Below, in pieces: positions 31,650 through 41,123 of a DNA stretch of 64,000 bases. Origin of the DNA: Marinobacter sp050379415 (GTDB lineage Bacteria > Pseudomonadota > Gammaproteobacteria > Pseudomonadales > Oleiphilaceae). A program made the translations under genes and the position numbers. Where the stretch lies: NCBI RefSeq assembly GCF_050379415.1, contig NZ_JBNRLS010000001.1:434001-498000 (forward strand). The letters run 5' to 3'. Positions within the stretch are counted from its first letter, which is position 1; each line of letters begins with the position of its first letter. The notes under the pieces were generated by a model. That model saw only the letters and a list, made by a program, of their open reading frames with translations. It was not told the origin of the DNA and did no database searches.

Positions 31650-32681
31650 TTTTTCAGTCTTTTCCAGCCAACAGCGGCTGACATCCAGCATCCGGTTGGC
31701 AAACCCCCACTCGTTATCGAACCAGCACAGCACTTTCACCATGGTGCCGCCGGTCACCCTCGTCTGGCCGCCGTCGACGATGCCGGAGTGGGCGTCGTGG
31801 TTGAAGTCGGAGCTGGCCAGCAATTCATCGGTATAGCCGAGGATACCTTTTAAAGGCCCTTTTGCGGCGCTCTCTAACAGCTTGTTAACGGCCTCGACAG
31901 ATGTAACTTCGCCAACATTGACCACCATATCGATGGCCGAGACGTTCAGGGTAGGCACGCGCATGGCCACGGAGCTGAATCGGCCTTCCATGTGGGGCAA
32001 AAGGCGTTCGATGCCGCGGGCCAGGCCGGTGTCCACCGGCACGATGTTGTGCAGGGCGCTGCGGGTGCGGCGGAGGTCCTGATGGTGGTAGGCATCGATC
32101 ACCGGCTGGTCATTCATGGCCGCATGGATGGTGGTGGTGCTGCCCTGCTTCACACCAAGCGCGTCATCCAGCACCTTGATCACCGGCACCAGGCAATTGG
32201 TGGTGCAGGAGGCTGCGGCCACAATCTCGTCCTCGCCGGTCAGCTCTGCGTCGTTGACTCCGAACACCACGGTGCGATCGACATCCGACTCTGCGGGCTG
32301 GGAGAACAGGAGCCGTTGGGCGCCGGCATCGATATGCTTCTGCGCCGTCGCCCGGTCGGAAAAGGAGCCTGAGCATTCCAGTACCAGATCCACATCCAGC
32401 AACCGCCAGGGCAGATCGGCCGGATCCGGATGCTGCAATACGCGGATGCGGTCGCCGTTTACAACCAGATCATCGCCCTCGACCGTAATGTCACCCCGGA
32501 AACGGCCGTGGGTGGAGTCGTAGCGGGTCAGATGGGCGATGGTGTCGATATCGGACAACTCGTTGATCGCGACCACCTGCAGGTGGTCGCGGTAGCCGTT
32601 TTCATAGAGCGCCCGCAACACGCACTGGCCGATCCGGCCGTACCCGTTGATGGCAATACGAAAAGGCTTTGAGTTGCTCAT
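31638..32681 (-). CDS. epd: D-erythrose-4-phosphate dehydrogenase
   Basis: A 347-residue GAPDH-superfamily enzyme that oxidises erythrose-4-phosphate to 4-phosphoerythronate for pyridoxal-phosphate synthesis. It has the Rossmann motif AINGYGRIGQCVLRALYE, the catalytic Cys in AAASCTTNCLVPVIK, and Epd-type segments NELSDIDTIAHLTRYDSTHG and AAMNDQPVIDAYHHQDLRRT. These favour Epd over a second glycolytic GAPDH, though mixed activity is possible. Its start overlaps the tkt stop. The C-terminus reaches into the second repeat of cluster 6. Confidence 0.88.
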   Translation of the reverse strand: MSNSKPFRIAINGYGRIGQCVLRALYENGYRDHLQVVAINELSDIDTIAHLTRYDSTHGRFRGDITVEGDDLVVNGDRIRVLQHPDPADLPWRLLDVDLVLECSGSFSDRATAQKHIDAGAQRLLFSQPAESDVDRTVVFGVNDAELTGEDEIVAAASCTTNCLVPVIKVLDDALGVKQGSTTTIHAAMNDQPVIDAYHHQDLRRTRSALHNIVPVDTGLARGIERLLPHMEGRFSSVAMRVPTLNVSAIDMVVNVGEVTSVEAVNKLLESAAKGPLKGILGYTDELLASSDFNHDAHSGIVDGGQTRVTGGTMVKVLCWFDNEWGFANRMLDVSRCWLEKTEKGGR

Positions 32682-34681
32682 CAGGCGTCCAGCAGTTCGT
32701 CAGCCACTTCCAGGATGTTGTCGACGGTGAAGCCGAACTCCTTGAACAGCTCGCCAGCCGGAGCGGACTCACCGAAAGTGGTCATGCCCACCACGCGGCC
32801 GTCGAGGCCAACGTACTTGTACCAGTAATCGGCAATAGCGGCTTCGATGGCGATGCGATTGGTCACTTCCAGCGGCAGCACCTGCTGTTTGTACTCGGCG
32901 CTCTGGGCATCGAATACGTCGGTGGAGGGCATGGAAACAACCCGTACAGCCTTGCCCTGCTCACGCAGTTTGGTGGCGGCGTCCTGGGCCAGGCCCACTT
33001 CACCACCGGTGGCGATCAGGATCAGTTCCGGGGTGCCTTCGCTGTCAGACAGGATGTAACCACCGCGGGCAACGTTGGCCAGCTGTTCGGCGTTGCGGTC
33101 CTGGTGCGGCAGGCCCTGTCGGGAGAAGACCATGGCGGTCGGACCGTCGTTGCGCTCCAGCGCGGCTTTCCAGGCCACCGCGGATTCCACGGTATCGGCC
33201 GGGCGCCAGGTGCTCATGTTCGGTGTGGTGCGCAGGCTGGCCAGCTGTTCAACCGGCTGGTGCGTCGGGCCGTCTTCACCCAGGCCGATGGAGTCGTGGG
33301 TAAACACGAAGATGGAGCGCTGCTTCATCAGGGCGGCCATGCGTACCGCGTTGCGGCAGTATTCCATGAAGATCAGGAAGGTGGCGCCGTAGGGCACGAA
33401 ACCACCGTGCAGGGCGATGCCGTTCATGATCGCCGCCATACCGAACTCACGGACACCGTAATAAATGTAGTTGCCGGAAGCGTCTTCTTTAGTCAGCCCC
33501 TTGCTGCCGCTCCAGATGGTCAGGTTGGAACCGGCCAGGTCGGCAGAGCCGCCCATCAATTCCGGCAGCAGTGGGCCGTAGGCGTTCAGGGTGTTCTGGG
33601 AGGCCTTGCGAGAGGCGATAGTCTCGTCTTTATCCTGGCACTCCTGGATATACGCCTGGGCCTTTTCGGCGAAGTCCGCGGGCAGATCACCGGCCATGCG
33701 ACGGGTGAACTCAGCCGCCAACTCGGGCTCGGCCTTTTCGTAGGCTGCAAACTTCTCTTCCCACGCTTTCTGGGCTCCTGCACCCTTCTCTTTGGCATTC
33801 CAGGCCGCGTAGATTTCTTCCGGCACTTCGAACGGGCCGTATTCCCAACCCAGCTGCTCACGGGTCAGGGCGATTTCGTCGTCACCCAGCGGCGCACCGT
33901 GACAGCTTTCCTTGCCCTGTTTGTTGGGCGAACCGAAACCGATGATGGTCTTGCAGCAGATCAGCGTGGGCTGCTCGGTGTTGGCGCGACCGGCTTCGAT
34001 GGCGGCCCGGATGGCCTCGGCGTCGTGGCCGTCAACGTTCGGAATCACCTGCCAGCCGTAGGATTCGAACCGCTGCGGGGTGTTATCGGTGAACCAGCCT
34101 TCCACGTCACCGTCAATGGAGATGCCGTTGTCGTCATAGAAGAAGATCAGCTTGCCGAGGCCCAGGGTACCGGCCAGGGAGCAGACTTCGTGGGAGATGC
34201 CTTCCATCAGGCAGCCGTCACCCAGGAACGCATAGGTGTAATGATCAACGATGTCATGACCGGGGCGGTTGAACTGCGCGGCCAGGGACTTCTCGGCAAT
34301 GGCAAAACCGACGGCATTGGCGATGCCCTGCCCCAGCGGGCCGGTGGTGGTCTCGATGCCCGGCGTGTAGCCGTATTCCGGGTGGCCCGGGGTCTTGGAG
34401 TGCAACTGACGGAAGTTCTTGAGGTCATCAATGGAAACGTCATACCCGCTCAGGTGCAGCAACGAGTACTGCAGCATGGAGCCGTGACCGTTGGACAGCA
34501 CGAAGCGGTCACGGTTGGCCCAATGCGGGTTGGCCGGGTTGTGGCTGAGGTAATCATTCCACAGCACCTCGGCGATATCCGCCATACCCATGGGCGCACC
34601 GGGGTGGCCGGACTTGGCTTTCTGAACCGCATCCATGCTCAGCGCGCGAATGGCGTTGGCGAGATCTTTACGAGACGGCAT
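32681..34681 (-). CDS. tkt: Transketolase
   Basis: A 666-residue thiamine-diphosphate enzyme of the pentose phosphate pathway. Visible are the N-terminal MPSRKDLANAIRALSMDAVQ and KSGHPGAPMGMADIAEVLW, the ThDP-binding region LGDGCLMEGISHEVCSLAG, and the pyrimidine-domain segment FTHDSIGLGEDGPTHQPVEQ. Full length for bacterial transketolase. It leads the tkt-epd-pgk-fba run and is divergent from the sahR-like regulator gene. Confidence 0.96.
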   Translation of the reverse strand: MPSRKDLANAIRALSMDAVQKAKSGHPGAPMGMADIAEVLWNDYLSHNPANPHWANRDRFVLSNGHGSMLQYSLLHLSGYDVSIDDLKNFRQLHSKTPGHPEYGYTPGIETTTGPLGQGIANAVGFAIAEKSLAAQFNRPGHDIVDHYTYAFLGDGCLMEGISHEVCSLAGTLGLGKLIFFYDDNGISIDGDVEGWFTDNTPQRFESYGWQVIPNVDGHDAEAIRAAIEAGRANTEQPTLICCKTIIGFGSPNKQGKESCHGAPLGDDEIALTREQLGWEYGPFEVPEEIYAAWNAKEKGAGAQKAWEEKFAAYEKAEPELAAEFTRRMAGDLPADFAEKAQAYIQECQDKDETIASRKASQNTLNAYGPLLPELMGGSADLAGSNLTIWSGSKGLTKEDASGNYIYYGVREFGMAAIMNGIALHGGFVPYGATFLIFMEYCRNAVRMAALMKQRSIFVFTHDSIGLGEDGPTHQPVEQLASLRTTPNMSTWRPADTVESAVAWKAALERNDGPTAMVFSRQGLPHQDRNAEQLANVARGGYILSDSEGTPELILIATGGEVGLAQDAATKLREQGKAVRVVSMPSTDVFDAQSAEYKQQVLPLEVTNRIAIEAAIADYWYKYVGLDGRVVGMTTFGESAPAGELFKEFGFTVDNILEVADELLDA

Positions 34682-34856
34682 TGACGTTTCTCCAGTGTTT
34701 TGCAGGAAAAGAATTCGTGGTGATTAAAAGGGTGATCAAAAATAAGGCGCGTATTTTCGCCGATTAGTGTGTGCCGGGGCAAATCAGCCTGCTTCCTTTT
34801 CACGATTGTTTGCCTGCGGATTCCCGAAACAGCTGATTTCAAAGCGTGATAAACCT

Positions 34857-34876
34857 ATATCAAAATTTTTTGATAT
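34857..34876. promoter_or_regulatory. SahR-type operator upstream of the regulator gene
   Basis: ATATCAAAATTTTTTGATAT has perfect 9-bp arms ATATCAAAA/TTTTGATAT around two bases. The same arms recur at 35940-35959 before metK. It lies just upstream of the regulator's own promoter (TTGATT at 34882-34887, 17 bases, TACACT at 34905-34910), so autoregulation is likely. Confidence 0.7.
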
Positions 34877-34881
34877 GCCTA

Positions 34882-34910
34882 TTGATTGACCAGCCGAACC
34901 GCCCTACACT
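34882..34910 (+). promoter_or_regulatory. Promoter of the sahR-like gene (near-leaderless)
   Basis: TTGATT (34882-34887) and TACACT (34905-34910) are 17 bases apart. The predicted start at about 34917 is only two bases before the ATG at 34919, and no ribosome site is visible. The mRNA may thus be leaderless. A TTG at 34886 is an alternative start codon upstream. Confidence 0.5.
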
Positions 34911-34918
34911 TCGCAACC

Positions 34919-35920
34919 ATGACCTCATTGAATGCACATGCAAATCAACTGGCCTCGGTGGACGCCCTGGCCCCGATCTTCAAGGCGAGCGGCGATCCGC
35001 TGCGCCTGGAGATCCTGCGTGTGCTGCGCCGGGACACCTTTGGTGTGCTGGAGCTGAGCCAGATGTTCGATATGCGCCAGTCCGGCATGAGCCATCACCT
35101 GAAAGTGATGCATAAGGCCGGGTTGCTGGAGCCGCAGCGGGAAGGCAATGCCATTTTCTATCGCCGCCCCCTGCACCTGGACAGCGACAAGCTCAGCGAC
35201 CAGACCATCCGGCAGATTTTCGAAACGGTGGACCGCGTGCCCCTGGCCGAGCCGCTGCAGAAGAAGATCGAGGCGATTCGCGATCAACGGGCGGACCAGT
35301 CCCAGGCCTTCTTCTCCCGGCACGCGGAGCAGTTCCGGGAGCAGCAGGAATTGATTGCCGCCTTTGATCTGTATGCCGAGCCCACGGCGGAACTGATCCG
35401 AAAAAGGGCCGGCAAGCAGGACTGGCAGACAGCACTGGAAATCGGTCCGGGCGAAGGCGCGTTTCTGCCGGTGCTGTCCGGTCTGTTCGGGCACGTGGTG
35501 GCCCTGGACAACAGCCGGGACATGCTGGCCAAGGCCACGCGCACCTGCACCGACGAAAAACTGAACAACGTGGACCTGATCGAGGGCGTGACCGACACCC
35601 TGCTGGCCCGGGGCGACTCCTTCGATCTGGTGGTGGCCAACATGGTGCTGCACCACGTGCCCAGCCCGGCGGACATCTTCCTCGACGCCGCGGCACTGAT
35701 GAACAACGGCGGCTGCTTCGTGATCAGCGATCTGTGCAGCCACGACCAGGACTGGGCCAAGGAAAACTGCGGTGACCTCTGGCTCGGTTTCGAGCCCGAG
35801 GAACTGACCAGCTGGGCAGCAGATGCTGACCTGGTAGCCGGCGAACAGCTGTTTATTGGCCTGCGCAACGGCTTCCAGGTACAGGTACGGGAATTCTGGA
35901 AAACCTCCAGACCGGCCTGA
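34919..35920 (+). CDS. sahR: SahR-like regulator: ArsR HTH fused to SAM-dependent methyltransferase domain
   Basis: A 333-residue protein with an ArsR-type winged helix (about 10-95; SGDPLRLEILRVLRRDTFGV and MRQSGMSHHLKVMHKAGLL) and a class I methyltransferase domain (about 140-320; LEIGPGEGAFLPVLSGLFGH motif I, then FDLVVANMVLHHVPSP). The architecture and place before metK-ahcY-metF match SahR, which senses S-adenosylhomocysteine and controls methionine-cycle genes. The methyltransferase domain then serves as a SAM/SAH sensor, though catalysis cannot be excluded. Palindromic operators precede this gene and metK. Confidence 0.82.
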   Translation: MTSLNAHANQLASVDALAPIFKASGDPLRLEILRVLRRDTFGVLELSQMFDMRQSGMSHHLKVMHKAGLLEPQREGNAIFYRRPLHLDSDKLSDQTIRQIFETVDRVPLAEPLQKKIEAIRDQRADQSQAFFSRHAEQFREQQELIAAFDLYAEPTAELIRKRAGKQDWQTALEIGPGEGAFLPVLSGLFGHVVALDNSRDMLAKATRTCTDEKLNNVDLIEGVTDTLLARGDSFDLVVANMVLHHVPSPADIFLDAAALMNNGGCFVISDLCSHDQDWAKENCGDLWLGFEPEELTSWAADADLVAGEQLFIGLRNGFQVQVREFWKTSRPA

Positions 35921-35939
35921 GGGATTGGCCGAAACAGGA

Positions 35940-35980
35940 ATATCAAAAAGTTTTGATATGGGCGTAGGTAATTTTACGTA
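35940..35980 (+). promoter_or_regulatory. metK promoter with SahR-type operator
   Basis: The operator ATATCAAAAAGTTTTGATAT (35940-35959) has the same 9-bp arms as the site at 34857. It overlaps a -35-like TTGATA (35953-35958), which is 16 bases from TACGTA (35975-35980). Binding here would block polymerase, consistent with repression of metK. The leader to the ATG is about 85 bases and shows no recognised riboswitch. Confidence 0.65.
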
Positions 35981-36072
35981 TGCCCTGACAACCATCAACA
36001 ACCAGGCAGCCGGCACCGGTCAGGTTTGACCCCCGGCACGAATTTGAAGCGCTCACAGAGGAGCAAACACCT

Positions 36073-37284
36073 ATGTCTGACTACAACATCTTTACCTCCG
36101 AATCGGTCTCCGAAGGCCACCCGGACAAACTGGCGGACCAGATCTCCGACGCGGTCCTGGATGCCATCCTGACCGAAGACAAGCACGCCCGCGTGGCCTG
36201 TGAAACCATGGTCAAAACCGGCGTTGCCATCATCGGCGGCGAGATCACCACCAGCGCCTGGGTTGACCTGGAAGACCTGGTTCGCGGCGTGATCAACGAC
36301 ATCGGTTACACCTCCTCTGACGTGGGCTACGACGGTAGCACCTGCGGCGTGATCAACATCATCGGCAAGCAGTCCGTGGACATCGCCCAGGGCGTTGACC
36401 GCCAGAAGCCGGAAGACCAGGGCGCCGGTGACCAGGGCCTGATGTTCGGCTTCGCCAGCAACGAGACCGACGTCCTCATGCCCGCGCCGATCACCTACTC
36501 CCACCGACTGGTCCAGCGCCAGGCCGAAGCCCGCAAGAGCGGCCTGCTGCCCTGGCTGCGCCCGGACGCCAAGAGCCAGGTCACCTGCCGCTACGAAAAC
36601 GGCAAGGTTACCGGCATCGATGCCGTGGTCCTGTCCACCCAGCACGACCCGGACGTCAGCCAGGAAGACCTGAAAGAAGCGGTGATGGAGCTGATCGTCA
36701 AGCACGCACTGCCGGCAGAGCTGCTGCACAAGGACACCCAGTTCCACCTCAACCCGACCGGCAAATTCGTCATCGGCGGCCCGGTGGGTGACTGCGGCCT
36801 GACCGGCCGGAAGATCATCGTCGACACCTACGGCGGCATGGCCCGCCACGGCGGCGGCGCGTTCTCCGGCAAGGATCCGTCCAAGGTGGACCGTTCTGCA
36901 GCCTACGCAGGTCGTTACGTGGCCAAGAACATCGTCGCCGCCGGCCTGGCCGACAAGTGCGAGATCCAGGTCTCCTACGCCATCGGCGTAGCGGAGCCGA
37001 CCTCGATCTCCCTGAACACCTTCGGCACCGGCAAGATCAGCGACGACCGTATCGTCGAACTGGTCCGCCAGAACTTCGACCTGCGTCCGTATGCCATCAC
37101 CCGCATGCTGGACCTGCTGCACCCGATGTACCGGGAAACCGCAGCCTACGGTCACTTTGGGCGTGACCCGTTCGAGAAGACTGTCGGCAACGACACCTTC
37201 ACCGCGTTCCCATGGGAGAAGACCGACCGCGCCGAGGCGCTTCGGGATGCTTCCGGGGTTGAGAGTGCCGGGTCTGGCCTCTGA
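36073..37284 (+). CDS. metK: S-adenosylmethionine synthetase
   Basis: A 403-residue enzyme making SAM from methionine and ATP. Signature segments are FTSESVSEGHPDKLADQISD at the start, GAGDQGLMFGFASNE (about 117-131), and GGGAFSGKDPSKVDRSAAY (about 260-278). GAGGAGC ahead of the ATG at 36073 is a strong ribosome site. It starts the metK-ahcY-metF series, separated from ahcY by two long hairpins. Confidence 0.97.
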   Translation: MSDYNIFTSESVSEGHPDKLADQISDAVLDAILTEDKHARVACETMVKTGVAIIGGEITTSAWVDLEDLVRGVINDIGYTSSDVGYDGSTCGVINIIGKQSVDIAQGVDRQKPEDQGAGDQGLMFGFASNETDVLMPAPITYSHRLVQRQAEARKSGLLPWLRPDAKSQVTCRYENGKVTGIDAVVLSTQHDPDVSQEDLKEAVMELIVKHALPAELLHKDTQFHLNPTGKFVIGGPVGDCGLTGRKIIVDTYGGMARHGGGAFSGKDPSKVDRSAAYAGRYVAKNIVAAGLADKCEIQVSYAIGVAEPTSISLNTFGTGKISDDRIVELVRQNFDLRPYAITRMLDLLHPMYRETAAYGHFGRDPFEKTVGNDTFTAFPWEKTDRAEALRDASGVESAGSGL

Positions 37285-37325
37285 GTTTTATTTGAGTAGC
37301 CCGTCACCTCTGGGGGTGGCGGCGC

Positions 37326-37421
37326 TGAGGTAAGGCCTTTGCGGACACGCTACGAGCACATCCATGTGCGCTTGTTTCGGGCCGTCCATGGCCCTCAACA
37401 GTCCGCAAAGGCCTTACCTCA
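37326..37421 (-). repeat. Long hairpin H5 (A-type, NGGA double loop)
   Basis: A perfect 21-bp stem is formed by 37326-37346 and 37401-37421. On the minus strand the head folds into GGGCC-ATGGAC-GGCCC and GCACA-TGGA-TGTGC. It is in the metK-ahcY gap and points opposite to H6. Relative to metK transcription, its GGA strand is antisense. Confidence 0.83.
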
Positions 37422-37472
37422 CCACCGCTTGGACAGTCGGTGATGGCTTATCGACAAAACAGCTCAAGCGGG

Positions 37473-37491
37473 TCGAATCATTAAGATTCGA
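37473..37491. promoter_or_regulatory. Palindrome TCGAATC-N5-GATTCGA between hairpins, upstream of ahcY
   Basis: A perfect 7-bp inverted repeat around ATTAA, between H5 and H6 and about 240 bases before ahcY. Its sequence differs from the SahR-type sites. It could be an operator for an unknown regulator or a small hairpin. Confidence 0.4.
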
Positions 37492-37551
37492 TTCAGGCCA
37501 AAGCCATATGATGGGCGTATTCATGACCGCAAACGCCCAAAGGTTGAGAGA

Positions 37552-37657
37552 GGAGGTGGGGCGCTGCTTCCGTGGAATGTTGAAGGCCAAGGATGGCCTG
37601 AAACAAGCGCACATGGACGTGCTCGTAGCGGTTCCACGGAAGCAGTGCCCCACCTCC
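37552..37657 (+). repeat. Long hairpin H6 (A-type, NGGA double loop)
   Basis: A 26-bp stem with one mismatch is formed by 37552-37577 and 37632-37657. The plus-strand head has AGGCCA-AGGA-TGGCCT and GCAC-ATGGAC-GTGC, the GGA motifs being 21 bases apart. It ends 71 bases before ahcY and would be in its leader or in the metK-ahcY mRNA. Paired head to head with H5. Confidence 0.84.
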
Positions 37658-37728
37658 GGCAACTCCCAAACTAGAGGCCAGGGGAACATCAAACTCCCAG
37701 GGCCAAAAAGAACTGACAGGAGAACACC

Positions 37729-39123
<1,395 letters not shown>

Positions 39124-39135
39124 GCGGAACAGATC

Positions 39136-40005
39136 ATGGAATCCCAGAAGCAATTCAAGCGCCGGTTCAGCTTCGAGTTTTTCCCGCCCAAGACCGATCA
39201 GGGCAAGGAGAAGCTGCAAACGGTGCGCAACAAATTGGCTGAGGTGGAACCGGACTTCTTCTCGGTCACCTTCGGGGCGGGCGGTTCCACCCGGGACCGC
39301 ACCATTGAAACCGTGCTCAGCCTGCACAAGCAGGGCATTTCCACGGCGCCGCACCTGTCCTGCGTGGGTGGCACCCGCGAGGAAATCGGCGAGTTGCTGG
39401 ACCTGTACAAGGAAAACGGCATTAGCCGGATCGTTGCCCTGCGGGGCGACCTGCCCTCGGGTATGGGGGCCTCCGGTGAGCTGCGCTACGCCAATGAACT
39501 GGTGGAATTCATCCGGGAGCACAGCGGTGATCACTTCAACCTGGAGGTGGCCGCCTATCCGGAATTCCACCCCCAGGCCCGCAACGCAGAGGAAGACCTG
39601 AAGAACTTTGCCCGCAAGGTACAGGCTGGTGCCAACAGCGCCATCACCCAGTATTTCTTCAATGCGGACAGCTACTTCTACTTCATCGAGCGCCTGGAGA
39701 AGATGGGCGTCACCATTCCGGTGGTGCCGGGCATCATGCCCATCGTCAACTTCTCCAGCCTGGTGCGGTTCTCGGACATGTGCGGCGCGGAAATCCCCCG
39801 CTGGATCCGCAAGCAGCTGGAAGCCTACGGTGACGACAGCGACAGCATCCGCAAGTTCGGCGAAGAAGTGGTAACCGAAATGTGTGAACGCCTTCTGAAG
39901 GCGGGTGCACCGGGGCTGCACTTCTATACCCTGAACCAGGCAGAGCCGAGCCTGAGTATCTGGAAGAATCTGGGTATCAGCGATCGGGAGAAAATTGCAT
40001 TCTGA
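39136..40005 (+). CDS. metF: 5,10-methylenetetrahydrofolate reductase
   Basis: A 289-residue FAD-dependent TIM-barrel enzyme making 5-methyl-THF for methionine synthesis. Typical segments are FSFEFFPPKTDQGKEKL, VTFGAGGSTRDRTIETVL, LSCVGGTREEIGELLDLY and NSAITQYFFNADSYF. It completes the methyl-cycle set with metK and ahcY and is followed by a repeat that doubles as a terminator. Confidence 0.96.
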   Translation: MESQKQFKRRFSFEFFPPKTDQGKEKLQTVRNKLAEVEPDFFSVTFGAGGSTRDRTIETVLSLHKQGISTAPHLSCVGGTREEIGELLDLYKENGISRIVALRGDLPSGMGASGELRYANELVEFIREHSGDHFNLEVAAYPEFHPQARNAEEDLKNFARKVQAGANSAITQYFFNADSYFYFIERLEKMGVTIPVVPGIMPIVNFSSLVRFSDMCGAEIPRWIRKQLEAYGDDSDSIRKFGEEVVTEMCERLLKAGAPGLHFYTLNQAEPSLSIWKNLGISDREKIAF

Positions 40006-40033
40006 ATGCCCGGATAAAATGGGGCATGAACAT

Positions 40034-40070
40034 GGGGTCAGATGAAATCTTTCATCTGACCCCTTTTTTT
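40034..40070 (+). terminator. Intrinsic terminator of metF formed by a palindromic repeat
   Basis: The palindrome GGGGTCAGATGAA/TTCATCTGACCCC at 40034-40063 runs straight into seven T residues (40064-40070). A 13-bp GC-rich stem plus a T-run is a strong rho-independent terminator, so this repeat copy appears to have a useful role. Confidence 0.8.
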
Positions 40071-40106
40071 CTCCCCGGGGTCTGAAGAACGCCTTCTTCT
40101 GACCCC
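40034..40106. repeat. Palindromic repeat cluster 7 (ATGAA and AAGAA types)
   Basis: Copies lie at 40034-40063 and 40077-40106 downstream of metF. The first is followed by TTTTTTT and so has the form of an intrinsic terminator. The second is AAGAA type with a T-T mismatch at position 7. Confidence 0.95.
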
Positions 40107-40125
40107 ACCTTCACCCCCCAAGCAT

Positions 40126-40154
40126 TTGATTTTAGGCAGCCCGGTGGGTAATAG
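40126..40154 (+). promoter_or_regulatory. Promoter of the amino-acid ABC importer
   Basis: TTGATT (40126-40131) and TAATAG (40149-40154) are 17 bases apart and give a start near 40161. That leaves a leader of about 114 bases to the ATG at 40275, in which no riboswitch was recognised. Confidence 0.5.
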
Positions 40155-40274
40155 TCTAAAGTGTATGTGTTGCAATCCCATAAACGCTCCCCGGAAGCCA
40201 CGGTCACCAGCAGTGGTTGTTCCGGCTTGCCTTACCGGGCAAACGGGGCCTGAAAAAAAGCACAAGGAGAAAGC

Positions 40275-41033
40275 ATGAGCACGAAATGGCTGAAGACTCT
40301 TGGCGCCAGCCTGGCACTGACTGTGGCGGCGGGAACAGCTAGCGCGGAAACTCTCAAAGTGGTCACCGACCCGAGCTTTGTTCCGTTCGAGATGATGGAC
40401 CAGGAAACCGGCGAGATGATCGGTTTCGACATGGAAATCATCCGTGAAGTGGCCGACCGCGCCGGCTTTGAGATCGACCTGAACACCATGGACTTCAACG
40501 GCATCATCCCGGCCCTGCAGACCGGCAACGTGGATATTGCCATTGCCGGTATCACCATCACCGAAGAACGTGAACAGATCGTCGACTTCTCGGACCCGTA
40601 CTACGATTCGGGTTTGCGCATTATGGTTCGCGAAGGCAATGATGAGGTCAAAACCTTTGACGACCTGGAAGGCCTGAAAATCGGCACCAAGATCGGCAGT
40701 ACCTCCTACGATTACCTGATGGCCAACCTGGAAGCCGATGACGGGGTTACTCCCTATCCGGGCAGCTCCGACATGTACATGGCCCTGATGTCCCGCGCCA
40801 TCGACGCCGTCTTCTATGACGCGCCCAACGTTGGCTACTTCGCCCGTACCAAGGGTGAAGGCAAAGTCACTACCGTCGGCCCGCTGTATGAAGGCCAGCA
40901 GTACGGTATTGCCCTGGTCGAGGGCAGTGAGTGGGTTGACGAAGTCAACGCTGCACTGGCTTCCATGAAGGAAGACGGTACCTACAAGAGCATCTATGAG
41001 AAGTGGTTCGGCCCGATGCCTGAGGGCATGTAA
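40275..41033 (+). CDS. Polar amino-acid ABC transporter substrate-binding protein
   Basis: A 252-residue periplasmic protein with signal peptide (MSTKWLKTLGASLALTVAAG, cleavage after ASA) and an SBP_bac_3 domain. Typical glutamine-binding-like segments are DPSFVPFEMMDQETGEMIGF, DIAIAGITITEEREQIVDFS and KIGTKIGSTSYDY. GlnH-like, but the amino acid bound cannot be fixed from sequence. AAGGAGAAAGC precedes the ATG. First gene of a complete importer. Confidence 0.9.
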   Translation: MSTKWLKTLGASLALTVAAGTASAETLKVVTDPSFVPFEMMDQETGEMIGFDMEIIREVADRAGFEIDLNTMDFNGIIPALQTGNVDIAIAGITITEEREQIVDFSDPYYDSGLRIMVREGNDEVKTFDDLEGLKIGTKIGSTSYDYLMANLEADDGVTPYPGSSDMYMALMSRAIDAVFYDAPNVGYFARTKGEGKVTTVGPLYEGQQYGIALVEGSEWVDEVNAALASMKEDGTYKSIYEKWFGPMPEGM

Positions 41034-41123
41034 GGGCTGAAGGATCATCCGATCCGATTCCCCGCGCCGGGGCCCCTGTGCCCCGGCTGTTCCTGACTCC
41101 AACTTCCTGCGGAGACACTAACC

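Noticed and set aside
34886..35920. Upstream TTG start (34886) for the sahR-like gene
   Set aside because: It would lie within the promoter's -35 to -10 region and adds 11 non-conserved residues. The ATG at 34919 fits the predicted start of transcription.
35960..36072. SAM or SAH riboswitch in the metK leader
   Set aside because: No consensus helices or conserved riboswitch core were recognised. The operator overlapping the -35 gives a simpler explanation for control.
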